DNA from: Nocardioides sp. LHD-245
Lineage (GTDB): Bacteria > Actinomycetota > Actinomycetes > Propionibacteriales > Nocardioidaceae
DNA length: 64,000 bases
Assembly (NCBI RefSeq): GCF_030929495.1
Contig: NZ_JAVFWN010000018.1
Location: forward strand, 1-64,000
Reading direction: 5' to 3'
The notes below the pieces were generated by a model. That model saw only the letters and a program-made list of their open reading frames with translations. It made no database searches and was not told the DNA's origin. This document shows, in pieces, positions 35,247-43,342 of this stretch. Position 1 is the first letter of the stretch. The number at the start of each line of letters is the position of its first letter. The translations under genes were made by a program, and so were the position numbers.

Positions 35247-36488
35247 TCAACCGGCATTGACGGTATTGAGGGTCTTGATGCTCCCGTCGCTCTGGAACTC
35301 CCACTGCTCGTAGGTCGCCTTCGTCGGGTCACCGTTGTCGGCAAGGTCGATCGGGCCGCTGACACCGTCGTAGTCGATGTCCTCGCCCTCGTCGATGAGC
35401 TTCTTGCAGTCGGCGAACGTGGTGCACTTCGTGCCGCCCTCGGTCACCGAGACCATGTTGTCTCGGATCTTCTGGGGGTCGGTGCTCTCCGCCTGCTGCG
35501 CGGCCAGCGCGACGGTCGTCACGCAGTCGTAGGCCTCACCGGTGAACTGGGTGGCGGAGAGGTCGGGCACCTCGCCGCGGAGCTTGTCGAGGAACGCCGC
35601 CTGTGAGGTCGCGGCCGGATTGACCCCGCGCAGGCCCTCGACGGCGGCCTTGTTGCCCGGCTCGACCTGCTCGGCGAGATCGGTCTTCTTCGAACCGGTG
35701 CCGACGTAGATCGGGATGTCCTGCGGCCCATAGCCGGCCTCGATGAGGCCGCGCAGGATCGTGGACGTCTCGTCGAAGGCGATCAGCACCATGGCGTCGG
35801 GCTTGTACGAGACGATCTTGCGGATCTCGGCGTCGAAGTCCTGCGCGGTGGGATCGTAGAGGATCGGGTCGGACGCATCGGCACCAGCCTTCTCGACCTC
35901 CTGCACGGTCAGGTCGCCGAGTCGCTGGGCGTAGTCGTCCGCGCGGCCCACGACCGCGACCCGCTTCCCGCCGTCGTCCACGATGAGCTGAGCGAACACC
36001 GGCGCCAGCAGCTCGTCACTCGCGGCCGCGCGGAAGTAGTAGCCGTCGTCGTCGTAGTCGGTGAAGGTCGGACTGGTGTTGGAGGGGGCGCACTGGACGA
36101 CGCCGGCGGTGACGATCTTGTCGATGATCTTCAACGAGATCCCGGAGCCGGCCGCGCCGATCACCGCCGACACGGTGTCGGTGTTCAGCAGCCGATCGAC
36201 GGTCTGGGTCGCGACCGAGCCGTCCCCCTCGCCCTCGTCGCCGCCCGTGAGAACGACATCGGAGCCGAGGACGCCGCCGGCGTCATTGATCTCGGCCGTC
36301 GCAAGCTTGACTGCACCGATCATCCCGGGCCCGAGGAACGCGATGCCACCGGTCTCCGGGAGCACATAGCCGATACGGAGGGCGTCGGAGTCCCCACCCG
36401 CATCATCGGACTGCGCGCAGGCGCTCAGCGCCAGCGCCGCGATGGAGAGCAACGAGCACGCCACCGGCAACCTCTTCGAACTTCTCAT
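35247..36488 (-). CDS. Liv-type ABC substrate-binding lipoprotein
   Basis: The 413-aa protein has a lipobox LALSAC with Cys24, an acidic linker (AQSDDAGGDSD) and a periplasmic-binding type I fold (LRIGYVLPETGGIAFLGPGMIGAVKLA, ...FTGEAYDCVTTVALAAQQ). It captures an amino acid or related amide outside the cell and delivers it to the LivHMGF channel genes 36593-40180. It has its own promoter region. Its partner enzymes suggest a D-amino-acid or D-peptide ligand, but specificity cannot be read from sequence. Confidence 0.9.
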   Translation of the reverse strand: MRSSKRLPVACSLLSIAALALSACAQSDDAGGDSDALRIGYVLPETGGIAFLGPGMIGAVKLATAEINDAGGVLGSDVVLTGGDEGEGDGSVATQTVDRLLNTDTVSAVIGAAGSGISLKIIDKIVTAGVVQCAPSNTSPTFTDYDDDGYYFRAAASDELLAPVFAQLIVDDGGKRVAVVGRADDYAQRLGDLTVQEVEKAGADASDPILYDPTAQDFDAEIRKIVSYKPDAMVLIAFDETSTILRGLIEAGYGPQDIPIYVGTGSKKTDLAEQVEPGNKAAVEGLRGVNPAATSQAAFLDKLRGEVPDLSATQFTGEAYDCVTTVALAAQQAESTDPQKIRDNMVSVTEGGTKCTTFADCKKLIDEGEDIDYDGVSGPIDLADNGDPTKATYEQWEFQSDGSIKTLNTVNAG

Positions 36489-36511
36489 GGCCTGACCCTT
36501 TCAGATGTGAC

Positions 36512-36540
36512 CGTTATACTAAACTAGTTGTCTTCTTTGG
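36512..36540 (-). promoter_or_regulatory. livJ promoter region with shared motif
   Basis: This AT-rich 29 bp sits just before livJ. It contains CTAGTTGTCTT (36524-36534), related to the 11-mer near ridA and the DUF1445 gene, and ACTAAACT, also similar to ACTAAACC in front of ridA. It is a candidate binding site for the island's regulator. Confidence 0.4.
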
Positions 36541-36592
36541 CGGACATCGCAGGGTGCGCCAGTCCCCCGACCCGGGTGACGTCGCGGCCTCG

Positions 36593-37336
36593 CTACGTGC
36601 GGGACGAACGGCTCAGGCTGCCGAGATAGAGCTCGACCACCTTCGGGTCGCCCAGCAGCTCGCGACCGGTTCCCGCGTAGGCGTTGCACCCCTGGTCGAG
36701 CACATAGCCCCGGTGGACGATCTCCAGGCAGCGCTGGGCGTTCTGCTCCACCATCACGATGGTCACGCCCTGCGCGTTGATCTGCATGACCCGCTCGAAG
36801 GAGTCGCCCTGGTTGATCGGCGAGAGACCCGCGGACGGCTCGTCGAGCAGGAGCACCTTCGGCTCGGTCATCAACGCCCGGCCCAGTGCGACCATCTGCC
36901 TCTCGCCACCGGAGAGCAGACCAGCGCGGGTTCGCCGGCGTGCCGCCAGGAAGGGCAGCATCGCGGTGACCGCGTCGAAGCGCTCGGCCCAGCGGTGGCG
37001 CTGCTGGTAGAGGCCCATCCGCAGGTTCTCCTCGATCGTCATGCTCGGGAAGACGTTGTTGGTCTGCGGCACATAGGCCACTCCCCTGGCGACGAGGTCA
37101 CTCGGGGCGCGCCCGACGATGTCCTCGCCGTCGAGACGGATCGAGCCGCCGCGCACGGGCGCCAACCCGAACATGGCCTTCATGAACGTCGACTTGCCCG
37201 CACCATTGGGCCCGATCACACCGACCAGCTCGCCGGGGGCCACGGAGAGGGAGGCCCCGCGAATGATGTCGACGCCGCTCACGTAGCCGGCCACGAGCTC
37301 ATCCACGACGAGAACGTCGGGCCGCGGCTCGGTCAT
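36593..37336 (-). CDS. Liv-type ABC transporter ATPase (LivF-like)
   Basis: The 247-aa ATPase has Walker A GPNGAGKST at 42-50, Q-loop VPQTNNVFPSMT, signature LSGGERQMVALGRAL, Walker B VLLLDEPSAGLSP, and the switch region MVEQNA typical of LivF. I chose ATG 37336, preceded by AAGGAG; an in-frame ATG at 37357 is less likely. It couples ATP hydrolysis to import through LivHM. Confidence 0.93.
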   Translation of the reverse strand: MTEPRPDVLVVDELVAGYVSGVDIIRGASLSVAPGELVGVIGPNGAGKSTFMKAMFGLAPVRGGSIRLDGEDIVGRAPSDLVARGVAYVPQTNNVFPSMTIEENLRMGLYQQRHRWAERFDAVTAMLPFLAARRRTRAGLLSGGERQMVALGRALMTEPKVLLLDEPSAGLSPINQGDSFERVMQINAQGVTIVMVEQNAQRCLEIVHRGYVLDQGCNAYAGTGRELLGDPKVVELYLGSLSRSSRT

Positions 37337-37356
37337 CGCCGTCTCCTTCTTCGTCA

Positions 37357-38193
37357 TCACTGCGCGCCTTCCACATCCGACGGTTCGAGCGGATCGCCGT
37401 AGCCGGAGCCGAGGTAGGCCTCCACGACCGCGCCGTCGTTGGCCACGGTGGCCGGGCGTCCCTCCGCGATGACCTTTCCCTGTGCCATGCAGACCACCCA
37501 GTCGCTGACGCCCATCACCATGTCCATGTCGTGCTCGACGATCAAGACCGTGGTTCCCTGGGCCGCGAGACTGCGAAGCTGATCCATGATCGTCTCCCGC
37601 AGGGCGGGGTTGACCCCGCCCATCGGCTCGTCCAGCATCAGCAGACGCGGCTCCAGCATCAGCGCCCTGGCCAGCTCCAACAGCCGTCGCTGACCACCGG
37701 AGAGAGTGCCGGCGTACTCGTCGACCATCCGGCCCAACCCGAACGTCGCCAGCACCGCCCTGGCCCGCTCCTCGATCTCGCGCTCCTGCCGTTTCCACAA
37801 CGCCGAGATGGGCGCGCACCACAGCCGCTCTCCGACCTGGTGCTGCGCTGCCAGCTTGGCGTTCTCCAAGACGGTCAACCGTGTCATCGACCGGGTCAAC
37901 TGGAAGGTACGGACCATGCCGGCGCGGGCGCGCTGGTGGGGCTTGGCTCGGCTGATGTCCGAGCCGCCGAAGACGACGGAGCCGGAGTTCGGGATGTCGA
38001 AGCCGCTCAACAGGTTGAACAGGGTGGTCTTCCCGGCCCCGTTGGGGCCGATCAGACTCGTCACCAGGCCGGTTTCGATCTCCAGGTGGTCGACGCCGAC
38101 CGACTGGAGTCCGCCGAACCAGCGCTGCACGTCGTGGGCGACCAGGACGGGGTCGGCTTTGGACGAGCCGGGGGTCTCCTCGAGTGTCGTCAT
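37357..38193 (-). CDS. Liv-type ABC transporter ATPase (LivG-like)
   Basis: The protein of about 278 aa has Walker A GPNGAGKTT, the LivG-type FQLTRSMTRLTVLEN, signature LSGGQRRLLELARALM, Walker B LLMLDEPMGGVNP and the EHDMDMVMGVSD switch. I prefer ATG 38193, one base after the livM stop; a GTG at 38205 would overlap livM. It forms a heterodimer with the LivF-like ATPase. Confidence 0.92.
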   Translation of the reverse strand: MTTLEETPGSSKADPVLVAHDVQRWFGGLQSVGVDHLEIETGLVTSLIGPNGAGKTTLFNLLSGFDIPNSGSVVFGGSDISRAKPHQRARAGMVRTFQLTRSMTRLTVLENAKLAAQHQVGERLWCAPISALWKRQEREIEERARAVLATFGLGRMVDEYAGTLSGGQRRLLELARALMLEPRLLMLDEPMGGVNPALRETIMDQLRSLAAQGTTVLIVEHDMDMVMGVSDWVVCMAQGKVIAEGRPATVANDGAVVEAYLGSGYGDPLEPSDVEGAQ

Positions 38194-38194
38194 C

Positions 38195-39178
38195 TCAGTG
38201 GTCACCTAGCACCATCTCGTTTCGGTCGCCGAAGATGCCCTGGGGCCGGAAGATCATGAGCGCCATCAGGCCGAAGCCGACGAGCACGAAGCGGTACGCG
38301 CCCAGCGCGTCGGCGCTGAACAGCTGGTCCGGCATCGCGCCGGTGTCGGCGAGGGCGCGGATTCCGCTGTCGAAGACGGAGATCAGGAACCAGAACATCA
38401 CCGCGCCGACAAGCGGGCCCCACGCGCGGCCGACTCCGCCGAGGATCACGGCGGCGTAGGCGAAGAACGTGACCTCGGGGATGAAGGCGTCGGGGGCGAC
38501 GGCCTGCTGGCTGATGGCCAGCACCGCTCCCGCGCCGGCACCCATGACTCCGCCGAGCACCAGGCTCTGGATCTTGATCGAGACCACGCTCTTGCCCGCG
38601 CTGCGCACGACCTCCTCATCCTCGCGGATCGAGAGCGCCACACGACCCCACGGGCTCTTGGCCAGGCGCCAGACGAGAAGCGCGGCCGCAACCGCCAACA
38701 CCCAGCCGACGATCATGACCCACAACGTCTGGTGGGAGAAGACGAGGTTGCCGAAGCCGTAGCGACCCCGTGGGATCGGGTTGAGCTCGTAGAACTCGTT
38801 GGCGAAGCGGGTCAACCCGAAGACGCCGCCGGTGACCTCCTCGGTGGAGTGCGACCGGAAAAGGAGTCTCATCGCCTCGCCGGCAGCCAGCGTCGTGATC
38901 GCCAGATAGTCGGCACGGAGCCGCACCGTCGGCAGGCCGAGCAGGAGGGCGTAGCCCACGGCCGCGACGATCGTCAGGATGAGCGCGGCCCACAACGGCC
39001 AGCCGAAGGTGCTGACGCCGATCGCTATCCCGTAGGCGCCGACGAGCATGAACCCGACCTGGCCGAAGTTGAGCATCCCGGTGTATCCGTAGTGGAGGTT
39101 GAGGCCAACGGCGGCCAGAGCGTACAGCGCGGCTTGGGGGCCCAAGGCCGTGCGCAGGGCATCGATCAGTACGTCCAT
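38195..39178 (-). CDS. Liv-type ABC transporter permease (LivM-like)
   Basis: The 327-aa membrane protein has many helices and the LivM pattern GLNLHYGYTGMLNFGQVGFMLVGAYG near the start, plus WGRVALSIREDEEVVRSAGK as the cytoplasmic EAA-like loop and GGVGRAWGPLVGAVMFW near the end. It forms the import channel with the LivH-like protein encoded 3 nt upstream. Confidence 0.92.
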   Translation of the reverse strand: MDVLIDALRTALGPQAALYALAAVGLNLHYGYTGMLNFGQVGFMLVGAYGIAIGVSTFGWPLWAALILTIVAAVGYALLLGLPTVRLRADYLAITTLAAGEAMRLLFRSHSTEEVTGGVFGLTRFANEFYELNPIPRGRYGFGNLVFSHQTLWVMIVGWVLAVAAALLVWRLAKSPWGRVALSIREDEEVVRSAGKSVVSIKIQSLVLGGVMGAGAGAVLAISQQAVAPDAFIPEVTFFAYAAVILGGVGRAWGPLVGAVMFWFLISVFDSGIRALADTGAMPDQLFSADALGAYRFVLVGFGLMALMIFRPQGIFGDRNEMVLGDH

Positions 39179-39181
39179 CGC

Positions 39182-40180
39182 TTATCCGATCCGCGTCGCG
39201 TTGCGAGATCCGAGAATCCCTTGGGGCCGCACCAGCAGCACCACCATCAGGGCGAGGAGAGCCCAGAAGATCCGGAGTTCGGGGGGAGAGAAGAGTGTGC
39301 TCAGCTGGCTGACCAGACCGATGGCCAGAGCGCCGACCAGGGCGCCATTGGACTTGCCCAGGCCTCCGAGGATGACGGCCGCGAAGACGACCATCAAGAT
39401 GGCGAAGCCCATGTCCCAGCTGACGGAGCCGTCAAGTCCGAGCAGCACGCCGCCGACGGCGGCGAGGCCGGAGCCCATCATCCACACCACCAGAATGACC
39501 CGCTTGACGCTGATGCCGGACGCCTCCGCGAGGTCGCGGTTGTCGGCGACGGCGCGCATGGCCTGACCGATCGGTGTGCTGTGGATCATCCAGGCGGTCC
39601 CTGACACGACCAGCACGGCGGTCACCATGATGCCGAGATCGCGCGGTGTCATCGAGACACCCCAGAAGTTCCAGGAGTCCTGGACGCGGAAGGCCGAGTA
39701 GGCCTTGCTCGCGCCGCCGAAGACGATGAGGTAGATGTGCCGCACCGCGAGTGAGAGACCGAGCGAGATTATCAGGAGCTGGAACAGCCCGGTGCGCCGC
39801 TTGCGCAGCGGCCGCCACAGGCCGAGCTCGAGCGCGCCGCCGAATCCGGCCCCGGCCACGACGGCGACGAGGGCCGCCAGCCACAGCGGGAGGCCGATGG
39901 ACTGGAAGTACCAGGCGACGATGGCGCCGAGAGTGATCAGCTCGCCGTGGGCGAAGTTGATCATCTTGGTGGTGCCGAAGATCAGGGAGAGGCCGATGGC
40001 GCCGGTCGCGACGATCAGGCCGAACTTGATCCCATCCACGAGGGCCTGCGGGAACTCACTGAGCACCGAGGTCTCGGGGGCGTTGGCACCCACCGCCCAC
40101 CCCAGCATCAGGAGAGCAGTGGTCCCGCCCAGGACGAGGGGGGCGACACCGAGCCCCGGTCTATTTCGCAAGTCAGGCAA
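39182..40180 (-). CDS. Liv-type ABC transporter permease (LivH-like)
   Basis: The protein of about 332 aa shows the LivH pattern ATGAIGLSLIFGTTKMINFAHGELITLGA and the coupling loop GQAMRAVADNRDLAEASGISV, with about nine helices. I chose TTG 40180, preceded by GAAGGG at a suitable distance; the open frame extends further upstream without family support. It is 46 nt after the small cupin gene on the same transcript. Confidence 0.9.
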   Translation of the reverse strand: MPDLRNRPGLGVAPLVLGGTTALLMLGWAVGANAPETSVLSEFPQALVDGIKFGLIVATGAIGLSLIFGTTKMINFAHGELITLGAIVAWYFQSIGLPLWLAALVAVVAGAGFGGALELGLWRPLRKRRTGLFQLLIISLGLSLAVRHIYLIVFGGASKAYSAFRVQDSWNFWGVSMTPRDLGIMVTAVLVVSGTAWMIHSTPIGQAMRAVADNRDLAEASGISVKRVILVVWMMGSGLAAVGGVLLGLDGSVSWDMGFAILMVVFAAVILGGLGKSNGALVGALAIGLVSQLSTLFSPPELRIFWALLALMVVLLVRPQGILGSRNATRIG

Positions 40181-40226
40181 GAGAAAACCCTTCGTTGAAC
40201 GTGGACGACGTGCTGTCGAGCGACAC

Positions 40227-40622
40227 TCAGTCGAAGCCGTGATCGGCGTGCTCGAGATGGAGAAGGTGTCGCACCAGGGCGATATCGGGAGGAGAGCTCG
40301 CCAACTGGCACCGCGCCGGCCCCTCACCCACCGCCGTCAGCGTGACGTCGCCGCCGGGCCTGATCATCGCCGCCTCGTCGACACCGACGCCCCAGGAGCG
40401 CTCCCCCTGATCGATGCGAACGGCGCCGGTGTGCACGACGACCATGTGCTCCTGTTGCGGCTCACCGATGGTGACGCACGCACCGGCGTCGAGCTCGGCG
40501 AGCCGCACCATCACGGCCTGTCCGACGAGATGCCGGATGACCACCCCGGGGGCCGCCTCGATCGCGGGGACGTCCTCCGCGAGCTTCGCGACCGAGACAC
40601 CGCCTCGCGTCGCTCCAGACAT
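40227..40622 (-). CDS. Small cupin-domain protein
   Basis: The 131-aa protein is a single cupin: VVIRHLVGQAVMVRLAELDAG, GEPQQEHMVVVHTGAVRI (with the first-motif pattern but Glu-Gln-Glu-His at the metal-ligand positions) and GVDEAAMIRPGGDVTLTAVG. It may sense or modify a small molecule. It is 12 nt from the DUF6282 gene and 46 nt from livH, so it is part of the transport operon; its chemistry is unknown. Confidence 0.78.
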   Translation of the reverse strand: MSGATRGGVSVAKLAEDVPAIEAAPGVVIRHLVGQAVMVRLAELDAGACVTIGEPQQEHMVVVHTGAVRIDQGERSWGVGVDEAAMIRPGGDVTLTAVGEGPARCQLASSPPDIALVRHLLHLEHADHGFD

Positions 40623-40634
40623 CGGAGGCCGACC

Positions 40635-41534
40635 TCAGCTCTCGCCGTACAGGAGTGTCGCCGTCTTGCCCGAGAGCATGAGGTCGATCTCGTCACCGGT
40701 CACGCCCTCCTCGAGCAGGAGCTGCACGTAGCTGCGCAGGCCCTCTGCCGGCAGCGGGTTGTGGATCTGGCCCAGGTCGGAGGAGATGACGATGTTCTCC
40801 GCGCCGATGATCTTGAGGTTCTCGACCAACTGAGGAACGGCGACCGAGAACCACTTCGGCGTGATCATGCTGAAGGCGTAGTTCAAGATGGCTCCGTGCT
40901 CCACCAGCTCCCGCTGCTTCTCCAGGTCGGAGAGCTCGGTGAACGGGAGGTAGGGGTGATCCACCACGACCTTGGTGATCCCGGCCGCTGAGGCGGCCTT
41001 GACCAGAGCCAGCGTCTCGGCGGGGCTGACATGACCGACGGCGAGTACGGCGTCGTATTGCTTGATCAGCTTCAAGCAGTGGTTCAAGCCGGGAACGATC
41101 TCACCGTTCGAGTCGGTCAGCACGATGGGCTCGGCCTCGCGGTAGAACTCAGGCAGCTCGAAGGACTGCGCCTTCCCGTATCCCCCGATGCCGCCGAAGT
41201 GCTTCTCCTGCTGCACGGTGTCGATCGTCGGCATCCAGACCACCTTGGCTCCCATCCGGAGCGCATGGTCGACGGCGAACGGGTTGAGGCCGCCGTGCAC
41301 CAGATTGAGCGTGATGCTGCCGAACACGTCGATGCCGTCGAACTGCCTCATGGCGTCAGCCGCGCGATCGGTGGTCATCATGTGGTGGCTCTTCAGCACC
41401 ACCGCGCGCATGCCCTTCTCCTTGGCGTCGCGCACGCACTCCACGAAGCTGTGGCGGTGAAACAGGGAAGGCGCCTGGTGGACGTGGATGTCGATACCGC
41501 CGCGCAGCAGGTCCAGATCCAGTCTCCCGCTCAT
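40635..41534 (-). CDS. DUF6282 metal-dependent hydrolase-like protein
   Basis: The 299-aa protein resembles the DUF6282 (amidohydrolase/PHP-like) family: GGIDIHVHQAPS near the start with the His-x-His metal pair, SHHMMTTDRAADA, AVGHVSPAETLALV, VVDHPYLPF and a final Asp in ISSDLGQIHNP. The residues needed for a metal-dependent hydrolase are in place. In this island a D-amino-acid amide, lactam or dipeptide is a possible substrate. It is the first gene of the transport operon; ATG 41534 has AAGGGGATCACC upstream. Confidence 0.8.
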   Translation of the reverse strand: MSGRLDLDLLRGGIDIHVHQAPSLFHRHSFVECVRDAKEKGMRAVVLKSHHMMTTDRAADAMRQFDGIDVFGSITLNLVHGGLNPFAVDHALRMGAKVVWMPTIDTVQQEKHFGGIGGYGKAQSFELPEFYREAEPIVLTDSNGEIVPGLNHCLKLIKQYDAVLAVGHVSPAETLALVKAASAAGITKVVVDHPYLPFTELSDLEKQRELVEHGAILNYAFSMITPKWFSVAVPQLVENLKIIGAENIVISSDLGQIHNPLPAEGLRSYVQLLLEEGVTGDEIDLMLSGKTATLLYGES

Positions 41535-41555
41535 GGTGATCCCCTTGTGTATTGT

Positions 41556-41579
41556 TTACTGAACAGACATGTCTAGTAA
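41556..41579 (-). promoter_or_regulatory. Promoter region of DUF6282-liv operon with palindrome
   Basis: The palindrome AGACATGTCT (41565-41574) is flanked by TTACT (41556-41560) and AGTAA (41575-41579), 22 bp before the DUF6282 start. The core shares AGACA with the other sites of the island. Confidence 0.4.
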
Positions 41580-41624
41580 GTCAGACGCTAGTGAGCGCGC
41601 CGTTACCAGTCAATAGCAGTCGTG

Positions 41625-42599
41625 TTACGAGTTTCGTGACCGGTCGAGAAGGTCCGCCACGTCGTCCGCACAGCCCCATGCCGTGGTCATTCCCGCGCCG
41701 CCGTGCCCGTAGTTGTGCACCAGCCATCCGGCTTCGGACCTCTCCCGCTCGACCCGCACGCGGGACCGAGCAGGCCTCAGCCCCACCTTCGCCTCGAGCA
41801 CCTCCGCGCGCTCGAGATCGGGATGGAGCGCACGGCCCCGCAGCAGGATCTGCTCCGACTGAGCAGCGTCCACCACGGTGTCCCAGCTGCACTCCTGGTC
41901 GGTGCCGCCCACGATCACATCGGCTCCGCGCGGGATCACATAGGTCAGTCCGTCCGGATGGTGGTAGTCGAGACGGAAGTGCGTGATCCCCGGGTTGGTC
42001 AGTCGCAGGACCTGACCGCGCACCGGGTGCACCTCGCCATCAGGCACCAGCTCCCGTGCGGCCAACCCGGTCGCGTTGACCACCCACGGTCGGCTCGCCG
42101 TCACCGCGGCCAGGCTCTCCACCCGTCGCCGCACGAGACGGACGCCGCGTTCGGCGAGTCGCTTCAGCAACCAGGGCAGATAGGTCGTCATGACCGCCAC
42201 CGGCGCTCGGTATGCCAGTGCGTCGACATAGCCCGGCGGCAGGTCAGCGACATCGGCATGTCCGAAGTCGGCGAGCACGCTCCCCCAGGCCGGGTCGACC
42301 AGCGGCTCTCTACCCAACTCGAGGCCCGGGACCATCGTGATGCCGGAGCCGGGCATCTCGACCTGCGCCAGGTACACCTCTAGGGTGCGCGCACTCCATC
42401 TGACCACGTCCGCCTGGGGCTCCGCGCGATACGGACGCCACAGCGCGGCAGCCACGGCCGAGACCGTGGCGTCGCAGTCCCGGTCCGACCACAGCTCCAC
42501 GTCCCACCCGTCATCGGCGAGCCGCCAGGCCGTGGTCGCACCGATGATGCCGCCGCCGAGAACGGTCGCCGTGTCGCCCGCCCCGACGGCGACGGACAT
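41625..42599 (-). CDS. D-amino-acid oxidase-like FAD enzyme
   Basis: The 324-aa protein has the FAD-binding GGGIIGATTAWRLA near residue 15, VNATGLAARELVPD in the middle and RPARSRVRVERE and HNYGHGGAGMTTAWGCA at the end; the last blocks are signatures of D-amino-acid oxidases. The enzyme turns a D-amino acid and O2 into an imino acid and H2O2. ATG 42599 overlaps the RidA stop by one base (TGATG), so the two are made together. The stop is TAA 41625. Confidence 0.9.
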   Translation of the reverse strand: MSVAVGAGDTATVLGGGIIGATTAWRLADDGWDVELWSDRDCDATVSAVAAALWRPYRAEPQADVVRWSARTLEVYLAQVEMPGSGITMVPGLELGREPLVDPAWGSVLADFGHADVADLPPGYVDALAYRAPVAVMTTYLPWLLKRLAERGVRLVRRRVESLAAVTASRPWVVNATGLAARELVPDGEVHPVRGQVLRLTNPGITHFRLDYHHPDGLTYVIPRGADVIVGGTDQECSWDTVVDAAQSEQILLRGRALHPDLERAEVLEAKVGLRPARSRVRVERERSEAGWLVHNYGHGGAGMTTAWGCADDVADLLDRSRNS

Positions 42600-43078
42600 C
42601 AAAGAGCGTCCGCGATCGTGAACGTCACCTGGATCTCGACCGGCGCGTCGAGCGGGAGCACCGGCACCGCGATCGCCGTCCGCGGGTGCCTGCCCGCCTC
42701 ACCGAGAACCTCTGCCAGCAGGTCGCTGGCGCCATTCGCCACCAGATGCTGGTCGGTGAACTCGGGCGTGCTCGCGACGAACACCTGGACGTGCGCCACC
42801 ACCAGCCTCTCGAGCGAGCCGGCGGCCCGGGCGCCGGCAGCGAGGGCGTTGAGCGCCGCGACCCCGGCCTGACGCCTGCCCTCCTCCATGCCGACCACAC
42901 CTCCGAGCTTGCCGGTGACCGGGAGCCTTCCGTCGACGAAAGGCACCTGCCCGGCGACATAGAGAACGTCGCCGACGCGACGCCACGCGATGTAGTTCGC
43001 GGCCGGCGCGGCGATGTCCGGCAGCTCGAGGCCGAGCGCCGCCAGGCGCTGCTGCGGGGTCTGAGACTTCTGCGACAC
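42599..43078 (-). CDS. RidA-family 2-iminoacid deaminase
   Basis: The 159-aa protein, with start GTG 43078, matches the RidA/YjgF family (PAANYIAWRRVGDVLYVAGQVP; EEGRRQAGVAALNALAA; TPEFTDQHLVANGASDLL; RTAIAVPVLPLDAPVEIQ). The Arg of RTAIAV is the catalytic arginine of RidA-type enzymes. RidA hydrolyses the imines that D-amino-acid oxidase and serine or threonine dehydratases release, so its coupling to the oxidase gene is chemically sensible. Confidence 0.92.
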   Translation of the reverse strand: MSQKSQTPQQRLAALGLELPDIAAPAANYIAWRRVGDVLYVAGQVPFVDGRLPVTGKLGGVVGMEEGRRQAGVAALNALAAGARAAGSLERLVVAHVQVFVASTPEFTDQHLVANGASDLLAEVLGEAGRHPRTAIAVPVLPLDAPVEIQVTFTIADAL

Positions 43079-43189
43079 GTGGGCCCCCTGGGCTCGATGG
43101 ACGGGTCGTCTACTGCGCAGGCCCCGACCGGGCCGAGATCCCGACGAGCCCGCTCACTGCCCGGACCGGGCCCGGGAGGGGTGGAGTCA

Positions 43190-43233
43190 CAAGTTGTCTG
43201 ATTTAGAAGACGATGCGCAGACTAAACCAGACA
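43190..43233 (-). promoter_or_regulatory. Long inverted repeat before the ridA-oxidase operon
   Basis: TGTCTGATTTAG (43195-43206) and CTAAACCAGACA (43222-43233) form a 12-bp inverted repeat with one mismatch and a 15-bp spacer. It includes the shared 11-mer CAAGTTGTCTG (43190-43200). It lies 112 bp upstream of the GTG of ridA, which fits an operator/promoter region. Confidence 0.5.
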
Positions 43234-43295
43234 GTTCGGGTCTGGTCAACGGACCGGTCGAGATCATCTCCCGCTCGTAGCCCGGGGAGACGACG

Positions 43296-43327
43296 CCGGG
43301 CCCGACGCCGTACGGCGTCGGGCCCGG
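43296..43327. terminator. Perfect 32-bp palindromic terminator
   Basis: A perfect palindrome centred between 43311 and 43312 forms a 15- to 16-bp GC-rich stem. It is 15 bp beyond the lamin-tail gene's stop, on its transcription path. Confidence 0.8.
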
Positions 43328-43342
43328 TCATCGACGTAGGCG

